Under the pieces are notes generated by a model, which was not told the origin of the DNA, made no database searches, and saw nothing but the letters and a program-made list of their open reading frames with translations. Below, one piece after another: positions 36,306-43,650 of a stretch of 64,000 bases of DNA. Each line of letters begins with the position of its first letter. Within the stretch, counting starts at the first letter, position 1. Made by a program: the position numbers and the translations under genes. Origin of the DNA: Nocardioides soli (lineage in GTDB: Bacteria; Actinomycetota; Actinomycetes; Propionibacteriales; Nocardioidaceae); the NCBI RefSeq assembly GCF_014191495.1, contig NZ_JACHWR010000001.1, positions 744,001-808,000 of the forward strand, in the 5' to 3' direction.

Positions 36306-36340
36306 GGCCCCGCTTGGTATGAGTAGGCGGGGCCGCCTAA
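36306..36340 (+). terminator. Hairpin plus T-rich tail at the host/prophage border
   Basis: GGCCCCGC (36306-36313) pairs perfectly with GCGGGGCC (36327-36334), followed by GCCTAATTTT. This is the most AT-rich terminator tail in the window. It lies between the response-regulator gene and the integrase. It may insulate the integrase from host transcription or mark the phage end. Confidence 0.65.
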
Positions 36341-36417
36341 TTTTGGCCCGCGCCAACCCGCACTGAGCCTGAACACGCAGGTCAGCGACCGCTCCGAACC
36401 GAGTGCTTCCGTGTCGG

Positions 36418-36460
36418 GCTGCCCCCACGGCTGCCCCCATCCTTCTCGTGCTGCCCCCAT
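36418..36460. repeat. Three direct repeats upstream of the integrase (arm-type sites)
   Basis: GCTGCCCCCA occurs three times in the same orientation, at 36418, 36430 and 36450, within 43 bp ending about 30 bp before the integrase gene. Tyrosine integrases of the lambda/L5 type bind such short direct repeats with their N-terminal domain. Spacing of 12 and 20 bp suits intasome assembly. The core-type att site is not identifiable without the right end. Confidence 0.65.
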
Positions 36461-36488
36461 CGATACGTGCGGGATGAGATGATGAGGC

Positions 36489-37670
36489 ATGGCCAGCAGC
36501 AAGCGCAGCGACGGCGAGGGGTCGCTCTACCAGCGGCACATCAAGGGGTGCGCGCGACCGACGAACGTCCGCAGCGACTCGACCTGCAAGTGTCCGTGGC
36601 GCGGTGCCCTTGTCATCGGATGGCACGATGACAGGCCAATCCGGAAGCGCGTCACGGCGCCCAGCCGCGCGGCTGCGGCCGCCAAGCTCCGCCAGCTCGC
36701 TGAGGATGTGACGAAGGGGCAGTTGCCCCATGGTCGGATCCCCACCGTGGCAGAGTGGCTGACCTACTGGCTCGAGAACATCGTCAGCGAGCGCAACCGT
36801 CCGAACACGGTCCGCACCTACCGGACTTACGTCGAGCACTACCTCGTTCCGAACATCGGCAGGCACCGGCTCGACAAGCTAACCCCCGAGCACATCGCCG
36901 CAGCGTGGCGGAAGCTCCGCCAGGACGGCCTGTCTGAGAACACCATCCACAACACACACGCCGCACTCTCGCGATCCCTCAAGGTCGCCCAACAGCGCGG
37001 CAAGGCGACTCGGAACGTCGCCACACTGCTGGACGCCCCGAAGCGCACGCGCGAGGCGCCGACGGTGCTGGACAGGGACGAGGCGCGAGCTGTTCTCGCC
37101 GCCGCACGAGAGGTCCGCAATGCTGCTCGGTGGTCAGTCGCGTTCGCCCTGGGGTTGCGCCAGGGAGAAGCGCTCGGCCTGCGATGGTCCGACGTCGACC
37201 TCGACAAGGGCATCGTCGTCGTCCGCCACTCCCTCGGCCGCGTGAAGGGTAAGGGACTCGTTCTCGGCCCAACCAAAAGTGGCAAGGACCGCGCCGTCGT
37301 CCTACCTGCACCGCTACTCGCCGACCTCAAGACACACAGGAAGGCGCAACTCTCCGAGCGGATGGCCGCCCGGAACGAGTGGCACGATCTCGACTACCTG
37401 TTCCCCTGGCCAGACGGCCGGCCCATCGACCCCCGCGAGGACCGCGACCATTGGAAGGCGCTACTGAAGAAGGCTGGGGTACCGGACGTTCGCGGGCACT
37501 CGGCCCGCCATACGGCAGCCACCATGCTCTTGGCGCTCGGCGTCCCGATCGAGGTCGTCAAGGAGATCCTCGGGCACTCGTCTATCACCGTCACCCAGAT
37601 CTACCAGCACCGCGTCAACGAACTGCACCTCGATGCCGCCGAGCGGATGGCCAGCGCCTACTGGGACTAG
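36489..37670 (+). CDS. int: Tyrosine site-specific integrase
   Basis: A 393-residue phage integrase. The N-terminal part holds an arm-binding AP2-like region with four Cys (CARPTNVRSDSTCKC). The SAM-like core-binding domain covers about residues 85-170 (TVAEWLTYWLENIV). The catalytic domain has the first Arg in LGLRQGEALGLRW, Lys in GPTKSGKDR, H-x-x-R in HSARHTAATM, His in LGHSS and nucleophile Tyr in TQIYQHR. All active-site residues are present, so it should be functional. ATG at 36489. Confidence 0.95.
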   Translation: MASSKRSDGEGSLYQRHIKGCARPTNVRSDSTCKCPWRGALVIGWHDDRPIRKRVTAPSRAAAAAKLRQLAEDVTKGQLPHGRIPTVAEWLTYWLENIVSERNRPNTVRTYRTYVEHYLVPNIGRHRLDKLTPEHIAAAWRKLRQDGLSENTIHNTHAALSRSLKVAQQRGKATRNVATLLDAPKRTREAPTVLDRDEARAVLAAAREVRNAARWSVAFALGLRQGEALGLRWSDVDLDKGIVVVRHSLGRVKGKGLVLGPTKSGKDRAVVLPAPLLADLKTHRKAQLSERMAARNEWHDLDYLFPWPDGRPIDPREDRDHWKALLKKAGVPDVRGHSARHTAATMLLALGVPIEVVKEILGHSSITVTQIYQHRVNELHLDAAERMASAYWD

Positions 37671-37676
37671 GCGACG

Positions 37677-37868
37677 TCAGTCCTCATCGAGCGGGTGCGC
37701 GCGGACGTACCGTTCCAGCGCCCGGATGATGACGGACGTCAACGTCTCGCCACGGTCTGCCGCCACCCGCTTCGCCGCGAACCAGAGGTCATCCGGGATC
37801 CGAACGCCGCGCTTCGGTGTCGCGGGCTGGTTGGGCACCCGGAGGACGCTAGAGCCGGGTGTGGCCAC
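37677..37868 (-). CDS. Ribbon-helix-helix DNA-binding protein
   Basis: A protein of up to 63 residues with a RHH/Arc-like core: a strand at KRGVRIPDDLW, then helices FAAKRVAADRGETL and SVIIRALERYVRAH. GTG at 37868 has GAGGAG just upstream; a second GTG at 37838 would give a shorter product. It reads against the integrase and stops 7 bp after it, so it may regulate integration or excision. Confidence 0.7.
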   Translation of the reverse strand: MATPGSSVLRVPNQPATPKRGVRIPDDLWFAAKRVAADRGETLTSVIIRALERYVRAHPLDED

Positions 37869-37918
37869 ACCTCCTCGATTTCGGGGACAGCCGTCCGAAA
37901 CTGGTGCACACTCGCTCG

Positions 37919-38098
37919 ATGATGGAGGATTTCGCGGTCCTCATGCTGCTCGGGGTGCGAGTCCGCGAGGTGATTGACTTGGCCGAGCAGCACATCTGGC
38001 TTCCCGACGACAGGCTGCTCCTCATCGACGCTGGCCTGTCTCATCATCAGCGAAGCGAGCTTGCGAGTCATCTGACGCCGGCCGCCGCCGTTCATTGA
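37919..38098 (+). CDS. Doubtful small gene opposite the repressor
   Basis: A 59-codon frame (MMEDFAVLMLLGVRVREVID) with tandem ATGs but no clear ribosome-binding site. Its last 77 bp overlap the repressor gene on the other strand. No motif is recognised. It could be an immunity-region microprotein or a chance frame. Confidence 0.3.
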   Translation: MMEDFAVLMLLGVRVREVIDLAEQHIWLPDDRLLLIDAGLSHHQRSELASHLTPAAAVH

Positions 38099-38420
38099 TC
38101 TTGAAGGGCGTGTCAACAGCCTCGTCCTCCGGCCGCCCGAGCGGCCCAGCCTTCCCCGGATCGGGCGACCCGTCGGCGACATCCTTCGCCCGCCGCAGCA
38201 ACTCGATTGCTGGCACACCCACGACCCGACCGACAGCAACCAGATCGGGCACGGTAAACGCCACGGCCCCCCTCATGCGCTGATTCAGCAGCGTGTGGCT
38301 CTTGAATCCAGCCAGTCGAGCAAGCTCGCGGACGCTGCTGATGCGCGCGTCCCACCTCGCCTCCTCGATCACGCGAGGCAGCGCGTCGTTGACCTCGCGG
38401 CCGTACTCCATCGGGTTCAT
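38022..38420 (-). CDS. Prophage repressor (CI-like HTH protein)
   Basis: About 132 residues. The central HTH reads VRELARLAGFKSHTLLNQRM, followed by AFTVPDLVAVGRVVGVPA, which matches the divergent Cro-like protein (PFTIPEIVAVATYLEV). The C-terminus is hydrophilic with no peptidase (LexA-like) domain, so RecA-triggered self-cleavage is unlikely. An ATG at 38441 would extend the N-terminus by seven residues. Divergent transcription and two operators in between identify the immunity switch. Confidence 0.75.
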   Translation of the reverse strand: MNPMEYGREVNDALPRVIEEARWDARISSVRELARLAGFKSHTLLNQRMRGAVAFTVPDLVAVGRVVGVPAIELLRRAKDVADGSPDPGKAGPLGRPEDEAVDTPFKINERRRPASDDSQARFADDETGQRR

Positions 38421-38443
38421 GGCGTACAGGATGACACACATTC

Positions 38444-38508
38444 AGTCCATGCGGACTTAATATCGCCAGTTTGGATGAAAACCTTGCCAATGGACTGATA
38501 TCGGTCCA
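38444..38508. promoter_or_regulatory. Immunity switch: two operators between repressor and Cro-like genes
   Basis: Operator 1 is AGTCC-atgc-GGACT (38444-38457). Operator 2 is TGGAC-tgatatcg-GTCCA (38491-38508). Both carry the same GGAC/GTCC half-site with different spacing. TTGCCA upstream of operator 2 and an AT-rich box after it suggest a rightward promoter covered by operator 2, while operator 1 abuts the repressor start. The AT-rich spacer stands out in this region. Confidence 0.75.
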
Positions 38509-38518
38509 CTATTACGCC

Positions 38519-38749
38519 ATGGCATCCCCGACGTACACCGCCGACGCGGTCCGGGCAGAACTGGCTCGAAAGCGGAGGACGCAGGCAGACCTCGCCGCGG
38601 CCCTCGACATGACGGCACACACGCTCGGGCGCCGTCTCAATGGCGAGGTTCCGTTCACCATCCCCGAGATCGTCGCAGTCGCGACCTATCTCGAGGTGTC
38701 GCTCGACATCTTCATGCCGCCAGTCGATCGATCGGCCCTCGCGTCCTGA
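38519..38749 (+). CDS. Cro-like HTH regulator
   Basis: A 76-residue protein that is almost wholly an XRE-type HTH: RTQADLAAALDMTAHTLGRR, then FTIPEIVAVATYLEVSLDIF. It begins 10 bp after operator 2 and is the first gene of the rightward early operon. Its HTH family matches the divergent repressor, so the two probably compete for the same operators. Confidence 0.8.
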   Translation: MASPTYTADAVRAELARKRRTQADLAAALDMTAHTLGRRLNGEVPFTIPEIVAVATYLEVSLDIFMPPVDRSALAS

Positions 38750-38816
38750 AAGCACCGATCCCCGGCCAACACGACCAAGCGCGACCGGGGATCAGAACCG
38801 AGAGGAAGTATCCCAC

Positions 38817-39182
38817 ATGGGAACCATCAAGCGCACGACCCGCAAGTTCAAGATGACCCCGGTCGACTCGATCCCCGAGGCCGCCAACGGTGGCAGCCGT
38901 GGCCCCGCGGCGCACTGGGTCAAGATCGCCGAGCAGTGCAAGGCCAACCCCGGAGTGCCGTACATCGTCCGCTTCGACGACATGTCACCCAAGGGTCACC
39001 AGTCCGCAGCCAGCGGCATCAACGCCGCCAGCCGCAACAGCCAGTCCAAGACCGGCAAGAACAGGGCGTTCGCCGAGCCGGGATACACCGCTGCCTACCG
39101 CGACGGTGTGCTCTACGTCCGCTACGACGCGCCCGCCAAGGTCACCCAGATCCAGAGGCGCGGACGGCGGGGTGCGGCATGA
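38817..39182 (+). CDS. Phage early protein, unknown
   Basis: A 121-residue basic protein starting MGTIKRTTRKFKMTPVDSIP, preceded by GAGGAAGTATCCCAC. The middle (SAASGINAASRNSQSKTGKN) is polar, and the tail KVTQIQRRGRRG is strongly basic, suggesting nucleic-acid contact. No family recognised. Overlaps the next gene by 4 bp (ATGA). Confidence 0.7.
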   Translation: MGTIKRTTRKFKMTPVDSIPEAANGGSRGPAAHWVKIAEQCKANPGVPYIVRFDDMSPKGHQSAASGINAASRNSQSKTGKNRAFAEPGYTAAYRDGVLYVRYDAPAKVTQIQRRGRRGAA

Positions 39183-39358
39183 GCGAGCGCCTCCTCTACT
39201 CCCTCGAAGATGCCGCCAAGCAACTCTCGGTCGGCAAACGCAAGGTTGAGGAACTCGTTGCCGCTGACGAGCTTGAGACCGTCAAGATTGGCCGCCGCCG
39301 ACTCGTCCCCTCAGAGGCGCTCGATGACTACATCGAGCGGCTGCGGAGGTCGGCATGA
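39179..39358 (+). CDS. Excisionase-type (MerR-like) DNA-binding protein
   Basis: A 59-residue winged HTH of the excisionase/HTH_17 family: YSLEDAAKQLSVGKRKVEEL, then VKIGRRRLVPSEALDDYIER. Such proteins act as recombination directionality factors or as small regulators. The GRRRLVPSEAL wing is well conserved. Being an early gene near the integrase, an Xis role is plausible. ATGA overlaps on both sides. Confidence 0.85.
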   Translation: MSERLLYSLEDAAKQLSVGKRKVEELVAADELETVKIGRRRLVPSEALDDYIERLRRSA

Positions 39359-39681
39359 CCACGCTCACCACCCCCGAGCAGGCCCGTGACGCCGGCATCG
39401 CTCTCCGCGAGCAGCACGCCGATCCGCGCCTGATCCTGGCGGTCGACCGGGTCATCAACCGATGGGCGAAGTCGGGGCGCAAGTTCTCGGCGAACGACCT
39501 CCGCAGCAAGGTCCCTGTCGCTGCGCAAGATCTCGTCGCTGGCCGTATCAGGTCGGCGTGGATGCGCAAGGTCATCGTGCGCGTCGGCGAGGTCAAGTCC
39601 GATCTGAAGTCGACCCATGCCAAGCGCATCGGTCTCTGGCAGGGCATTGAGCACGCCGCCGCGAGGAGTGATGCCGCATGA
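39355..39681 (+). CDS. Phage early protein, unknown
   Basis: A 108-residue basic, helical protein (ALREQHADPRLILAVDRVIN, FSANDLRSKVPVAAQDLVAG). No family is recognised. The pattern of a helical bundle with a basic C-terminus (HAKRIGLW) could bind DNA. Overlaps both neighbours by 4 bp. Confidence 0.7.
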   Translation: MTTLTTPEQARDAGIALREQHADPRLILAVDRVINRWAKSGRKFSANDLRSKVPVAAQDLVAGRIRSAWMRKVIVRVGEVKSDLKSTHAKRIGLWQGIEHAAARSDAA

Positions 39682-39932
39682 ACGCCTGCGCCTTCCCCGA
39701 CGGCGTGCTTCACGACCACGGCAACGCCCAGTGCCACGAAGCGACCTACCAGGCCGGTCGTCGTGACGCTCTGACGCCCCAGCCCCTCGCCCCCGCACTG
39801 ACCACGCACGTCGACCTTGGCGCGGTGTGGATCGAGCGTGACGGGCAGCAGGTCCGTGTCGACGCCGACGAGTTGCTGCCGTTGGTGCGGTCGCTGCTGT
39901 TCCACCTGGACGCGCTGGGGGACGCGCGATGA
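39678..39932 (+). CDS. Phage early protein, unknown
   Basis: An 84-residue protein beginning MNACAFPDGVLHDHGNAQCH with two Cys and several His that could bind a metal, and a C-terminal helix (VDADELLPLVRSLLFHLDAL). Overlaps both neighbours by 4 bp. Confidence 0.65.
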   Translation: MNACAFPDGVLHDHGNAQCHEATYQAGRRDALTPQPLAPALTTHVDLGAVWIERDGQQVRVDADELLPLVRSLLFHLDALGDAR

Positions 39933-40246
39933 GCGGGCAGTCGGCCGAGTCTGGAGACACCCCCACCCTCGTTCCGATCGAGAACGCCGAGGCCATGCGC
40001 GACTACCTCGACGCGCTGAACGATGCCGGGATCGACTGCCGAGCCGTGGGCATGGACTCGCGCGGCGAGCCGTTCTTGATCTCGCTGAGCGGCTGCTACG
40101 CCGACTCGGAGGTCGTGCTCTACGGCAACCCGTGGGACAACGAAGTGGTGAGCCCTCATGAACACCGTCGACCAGCTCGCACGAATGTCCGAGTGGCGTG
40201 CCGCGAATCCTGCCCCCCGCCAGCCCGTCGACCTGGCGACCCATGA
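39929..40246 (+). CDS. Truncated paralog of the 47.4-kb Cys-rich protein
   Basis: A frame of 105 codons. Residues about 6-73 are identical to the protein at 47434-47937 (TLVPIENAEAMRDYLDALND, GEPFLISLSGCYADSE). After codon 73 the frame leaves the duplication and runs through the next gene in another frame (Arg/Pro-rich tail), a sign of truncation. The full-length copy has a zinc-ribbon-like C-terminus that this one lacks. Likely a by-product of recombination, possibly still expressed. Confidence 0.6.
   Translation: MSGQSAESGDTPTLVPIENAEAMRDYLDALNDAGIDCRAVGMDSRGEPFLISLSGCYADSEVVLYGNPWDNEVVSPHEHRRPARTNVRVACRESCPPPARRPGDP
39941..40148 (+). repeat. Perfect 208-bp direct repeat, copy 1
   Basis: Identical base for base to 47449-47656, same orientation, 7,508 bp away. 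It covers most of the truncated paralog. Absolute identity means a recent duplication or gene conversion. Confidence 0.95.
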
Positions 40247-40397
40247 GGACGAGGACACGCTGCGGCGAGCGTTCGCCGGCATCTCTACTGCTGCTCGTTG
40301 TGAGCAGCGTCGTCCCGCACCGATCCGGGTGGACGAGTACGGCTACGACAGGCGCGGCCGCTACTACGCGGGCTGGGACGGGGGCGACGATGACTGA
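40158..40397 (+). CDS. Phage protein, unknown
   Basis: A 79-residue polar protein (MNTVDQLARMSEWRAANPAP) ending in an acidic, Tyr/Gly-rich tail (YDRRGRYYAGWDGGDDD). Overlaps the previous frame by 89 bp and the next by 8 bp. No family recognised. Confidence 0.55.
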   Translation: MNTVDQLARMSEWRAANPAPRQPVDLATHEDEDTLRRAFAGISTAARCEQRRPAPIRVDEYGYDRRGRYYAGWDGGDDD

Positions 40398-40497
40398 CCC
40401 CACGCCCTCGCTGCCCGCACGCCTGATCCTCGCGGCGTTCGCGGGCGCGACCATCGCGTTCGGTGTCGCGGCGGCGGTTGTGGGGGCGGCGCGATGA
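40390..40497 (+). CDS. Tiny single-pass membrane peptide
   Basis: A 35-residue peptide (MTDPTPSLPARLILAAFAGA...) that is mostly one hydrophobic helix (residues 12-33). Start overlaps the preceding gene, stop overlaps the next (ATGA). May act at the membrane, but no function is known. Confidence 0.55.
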   Translation: MTDPTPSLPARLILAAFAGATIAFGVAAAVVGAAR

Positions 40498-40712
40498 GGT
40501 GCGCGCCGACTTGCATCTGCCGATGCCAGCAGCAGGGGTGCGGATGTCGCGCCGCTCAGGTCAGCGAGCAGCCGCCGCCGCGACCCGTCGGTCAGACCGC
40601 GCCATGCGGTCTCTGTAACGGGCGCGCCGATGCCCGGTACGTCACGACCCCGCTGGGTGACCGCGTAGTCGTCATCTGGTGCTGGACATGCGACACCCCG
40701 AGGAGCGCGTGA
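40494..40712 (+). CDS. Cys-rich zinc-finger-like phage protein
   Basis: A 72-residue protein with nine Cys. The N-terminus CAPTCICRCQQQGCGCR is unusually dense, and a second pair of pairs CGLCNGRAD / WCWTC forms a likely zinc ribbon. Overlaps both neighbours. Confidence 0.65.
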   Translation: MRCAPTCICRCQQQGCGCRAAQVSEQPPPRPVGQTAPCGLCNGRADARYVTTPLGDRVVVIWCWTCDTPRSA

Positions 40713-40909
40713 TGTGCCCTCATTGCGCCGCCCCCAGAGACAAGCACCTGGGCCACGAGGTCCAGGGCGTCTACGACGGCGTCCTGTTCTGGTCCTGCAC
40801 CTCGTGTGGCCGTGCATGGTCGCGCGACTGGTCGGACCGGCCGCGCATCCAGCAGATCGCAGACGAGTACGTGCGGCAGCTCAACGACCACGCCGACGCC
40901 AGCCCCTAG
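40712..40909 (+). CDS. Zinc-ribbon phage protein
   Basis: A 65-residue protein with CPHC near the start and CTSC in the middle (FWSCTSCGRAWSRDW), a classic four-Cys zinc ribbon, then an acidic helix. AGGAG lies 8 nt before the ATG, and the start shares a base with the previous stop. Confidence 0.7.
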   Translation: MCPHCAAPRDKHLGHEVQGVYDGVLFWSCTSCGRAWSRDWSDRPRIQQIADEYVRQLNDHADASP

Positions 40910-40979
40910 ACCGGGCGGCCCCGGTTGGCGCGTGGGGAAGCGCGTCACGTCAGGCCGGGGCCGTCCTGGGACAGAAGAA

Positions 40980-41006
40980 CCCCCACCGGATGCGAGCCAG
41001 TGGGGG
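40980..41006 (+). terminator. Hairpin in the early operon
   Basis: CCCCCAC (40980-40986) and GTGGGGG (41000-41006) form a 7-bp perfect stem with a 13-nt loop. It lies in the largest gap of the early operon (40910-41041). No T tract; may attenuate or mark an RNA processing site. Confidence 0.45.
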
Positions 41007-41041
41007 CCAGAGCAGAACTCCAACACGAAGGGTAACCGACA

Positions 41042-41794
41042 GTGACCATCATCGACGACCGCGCCGAACTCCTCGGGCTCGCCATCCTCAAGAAGGGCGC
41101 CCACCCCAACCCCGAGAACGGCGTCTGCCTCCTCGAGGCCGTCGCGTGGATCTCAGGCGAACCACACACCGACCGCCCGGAGTGCGCCTGCCCCGTGCTC
41201 GGCTCGTTCGGGCGCGCGCTGAACGACGTCCTGCCTGACGACAAGCGCCAGCAGCTCGTCCCCCTGGCGCCGCTCATCGTGGGCACCGCTAACGACGGTC
41301 ACGCTCAGGAGCGCGGCCTCATGGCGGCGGACTGGCTGATCCGGACGTACACGCCGACGTGGCTGCGGCTAGCGGGACTGGAGGAGGCGGCGGTCTCACT
41401 GGAGACGCTTCCCCGACGCGCGTCGTGGGATGACGTCGAGGCGGCGGTTCCCGTAGTCCAGGCTGCGCGAGAGAAGGCCCGCGCCGCTGGGGACGCCGCT
41501 GGGGCCGCCGCTGGGGCCGCCGCTGGGGACGCCGCTGGGGCCGCCGCTTGGGACGCCGCTGGGGCCGCCGCTGGGGCCGCCGCTGGGGCCGCTCGGGACG
41601 CCGCTCGGGACGCCGCTGGGGCCGCCGCTTGGGACGCCGCTGGGGCCGCCGCTGGGGCCGCCGCTGGGGCCGCTCGGTACGCCGCTTGGGCCGCCGCTGG
41701 GGCCGCATTGCAGCCCACGGTTGACGCGCTCCAGGACTCCGCGATCGACCTGCTGCGCCAGATGTGCACGCTCGGTGAGGAGGCCGCGCGATGA
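41042..41794 (+). CDS. Phage protein with alanine-rich tandem repeats
   Basis: A 250-residue protein. The N-terminal 100 residues form a folded domain with Cys (NGVCLLEAVAWISGEPHTDR, CACPVLGSFGRALNDVLP) that is common in actinophages. Residues about 148-222 are a low-complexity Ala-Ala-Gly/Trp-Ala/Asp array encoded by 12-nt repeats, likely one long helix. A final helix follows (DSAIDLLRQM). GTG start. The array may vary in length between relatives. Function unknown. Confidence 0.75.
   Translation: MTIIDDRAELLGLAILKKGAHPNPENGVCLLEAVAWISGEPHTDRPECACPVLGSFGRALNDVLPDDKRQQLVPLAPLIVGTANDGHAQERGLMAADWLIRTYTPTWLRLAGLEEAAVSLETLPRRASWDDVEAAVPVVQAAREKARAAGDAAGAAAGAAAGDAAGAAAWDAAGAAAGAAAGAARDAARDAAGAAAWDAAGAAAGAAAGAARYAAWAAAGAALQPTVDALQDSAIDLLRQMCTLGEEAAR
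41483..41706 (+). repeat. In-frame 12-bp tandem repeats
   Basis: About 18 units of GCCGCTGGGGCC and variants (GGGGAC, TGGGAC, CGGGAC). All units are multiples of three, so copy-number change keeps the frame. Imperfect units show some age. Confidence 0.9.
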
Positions 41795-41952
41795 GCGACC
41801 ACACCCTCTTCGTCCGCTACGGCACCGATCCCGAGTACGTCATGCGCCGCTACGACGACGGGACCGTGACCGCAAGTAGCCGCCCGCTCGGCGGCAACCA
41901 CTGGTCCCCCGAGGTCGAGCTGACCGCGCAGCCGATGGAGGCACCGTGCTGA
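41791..41952 (+). CDS. Small phage protein, unknown
   Basis: A 53-residue protein (MSDHTLFVRYGTDPEYVMRR) that looks like a small beta-hairpin fold. Starts in the previous stop (ATGA), ends MEAPC. No family recognised. Confidence 0.6.
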   Translation: MSDHTLFVRYGTDPEYVMRRYDDGTVTASSRPLGGNHWSPEVELTAQPMEAPC

Positions 41953-42006
41953 CCCGCCGCCTACCCGGACAGCCCCGACCCGCCGATGACCAGGGGGTGG
42001 CGGTCC

Positions 42007-42474
42007 ATGGCTGAGCAGAGGGCAGAAACTGACCAGAAGCGCGGCCACCACCTGACCGTGGTGAAGGACGACGACTTCGATCCCGAGTACCCGCACTTCA
42101 AGGGCACGATCACCTGCCTCGTCCCCACCAAGTGTGGCGGCTGGCAGGAGTGCCCCGAGTCCCACCAGATCGAGGGTGGTCCCGTCAACGACGGGCCGTG
42201 GGACTCCGATGAAGACGCGCCGTGGTTCGAGGAGGACTACTTCACGTTTCATGGCGTCGAGCACGAGTGGCGCTACGGCTACGGCTGGACGGTGCCCTTC
42301 GAGGGGTGCTGCGTCGCGGACAACGACTCGTCAGTGGATTCCGTCCACGACATTGGGTTGGAGAACGGCGAGGGAACCTACGTCGTGGATGACGAGTGGG
42401 ACGACACCTCGTGCACCCTGATCGTGGTCGAGCGTGTGAGCAGTCGGCCCGCCCAGGCGGTGACCAATGACTGA
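42007..42474 (+). CDS. Acidic phage protein, unknown
   Basis: A 155-residue very acidic protein (DDDFDPEYPHFKG, WDSDEDAPWFEEDYFTFHG). It contains Cys/His pairs (KCGGWQECPESH, GCC) that could bind zinc. Strong negative charge could mimic DNA, but there is no homology support. ATG 42007 preferred over an upstream frame start at 41986. Confidence 0.65.
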   Translation: MAEQRAETDQKRGHHLTVVKDDDFDPEYPHFKGTITCLVPTKCGGWQECPESHQIEGGPVNDGPWDSDEDAPWFEEDYFTFHGVEHEWRYGYGWTVPFEGCCVADNDSSVDSVHDIGLENGEGTYVVDDEWDDTSCTLIVVERVSSRPAQAVTND

Positions 42475-42796
42475 CTACCCGCCCATCCTGCTGCTGCTCG
42501 TCCCGGACGTGGCCCTTGTCGCCGCCGTGGCGTTCCTCGCGCTCTGGGGCCTCGTCTCGTTCCCGTTCGCCGTCCTCGTGGGCCGCATGCTCCGCGACCA
42601 GGCAGCCGAGGACGCGGTCACGGCGCGTGACTTCGGTGAGCCGACGCGCGAGCAGATCGAGGCGGGCTGGCTGTTCGACGACCCCGCGTTCATCGACACC
42701 CCGATCTACGCCGAGATGCGCCGCGAGGAAGACGTGTGGTTCGCGGCGTCAGTGCTCGCTGACATCGACGAACTGCCGGGAGGTGACGCGGCGTGA
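42467..42796 (+). CDS. Phage membrane protein, unknown
   Basis: A 109-residue protein with an N-terminal hydrophobic region (residues 5-40, two short helices or one long: LLLLVPDVALVAAVAFLALWG, trimmed) and a soluble acidic tail (REQIEAGWLFDDPAFID). Located in an early operon, a membrane role such as exclusion is possible but unproven. Confidence 0.6.
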   Translation: MTDYPPILLLLVPDVALVAAVAFLALWGLVSFPFAVLVGRMLRDQAAEDAVTARDFGEPTREQIEAGWLFDDPAFIDTPIYAEMRREEDVWFAASVLADIDELPGGDAA

Positions 42797-43650
42797 TCAC
42801 CGAGCCCACCGTCATCTGGGACATGCCGGAAGACGAGTACCACGCCCACGAGGGAAGCCTGTCTGCATCGGGCGCCAAGCTCCTCGCGCCGCCGGCACCC
42901 TGTCCCGCGAAGTTCAAGCACCAGCAGGAGAAGGGGCGCCCGGACAAGCCTGAGTTCGACTTCGGCCACGCCGCCCACCGCATCCTGCTCGGCAAGGGCA
43001 ACGACATCGAGGTGCTCGTCGGCAGAGACGGCGAGCCCTTCACCTCGATGCGCACCGGGGCATCCAAGGAGGCTGCGAAGGCGGCGCGCGCGGCGGGCCG
43101 CGTTCCAATGCTCGCCACCGAGTACGAACGGGCCGAAGCGGTCGCCAAGTCGGTGCGCGAGGACCCCATCATCGGCCCCGCGTTCACGGCGGGCGACGCC
43201 GAGGTCTCGCTGTTCTGGCCTGACGCGGAGACCGGCGTCATCCGCCGCGCCCGGTTCGACTGGATCACGCCCGAGGTCGCCGGACGCCGCCGCATCATCG
43301 TTGACCTCAAGACCGCCCGCACCGCCGAGCCCTACGCCTTCGGCCGCTCCGCGGCAGACCTTGGCTACGCCATCAGTGCAGCCAACTATGTAGACGGCGC
43401 CATCGCCTGCGGCCTCGCAGACGACCCCGTCTTCCTCCTCGCCGTCGTCGAGAAGACCGAGCCCTACGTGGTCACCACCTTCCAAGCCGACGACGACCTA
43501 CTCGAACTAGGCCGCGCCCTCATGCGCAAGGCCATCCACCTCTACGCCGAGTGCACCCGGCGCGACCAGTGGCCCGGATACGTCACCGACGTCGCACGGC
43601 TCGAGCTGCCCGGCTACTACATCCAGCGAATCGAGGACTTGATCGCATGA
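42793..43650 (+). CDS. RecE-like / PD-(D/E)xK exonuclease
   Basis: A 285-residue protein resembling the phage RecE/Cas4-type nuclease fold. The start contains MPEDEYHAHEGSLSASGAKL; FGHAAHRILLGKG carries the early His, and RIIVDLKTARTAEPYAF carries the D-x-K core. It should degrade dsDNA 5' to 3' and hand the 3' tail to the adjacent annealing protein, whose start overlaps its stop (ATGA). GTG start at 42793. Confidence 0.82.
   Translation: MITEPTVIWDMPEDEYHAHEGSLSASGAKLLAPPAPCPAKFKHQQEKGRPDKPEFDFGHAAHRILLGKGNDIEVLVGRDGEPFTSMRTGASKEAAKAARAAGRVPMLATEYERAEAVAKSVREDPIIGPAFTAGDAEVSLFWPDAETGVIRRARFDWITPEVAGRRRIIVDLKTARTAEPYAFGRSAADLGYAISAANYVDGAIACGLADDPVFLLAVVEKTEPYVVTTFQADDDLLELGRALMRKAIHLYAECTRRDQWPGYVTDVARLELPGYYIQRIEDLIA

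Noticed and set aside
41483..41706. Tandem repeats as a CRISPR array
   Set aside because: Units are 12 bp, contiguous, without unique spacers, and lie within an open reading frame. No cas genes are present.
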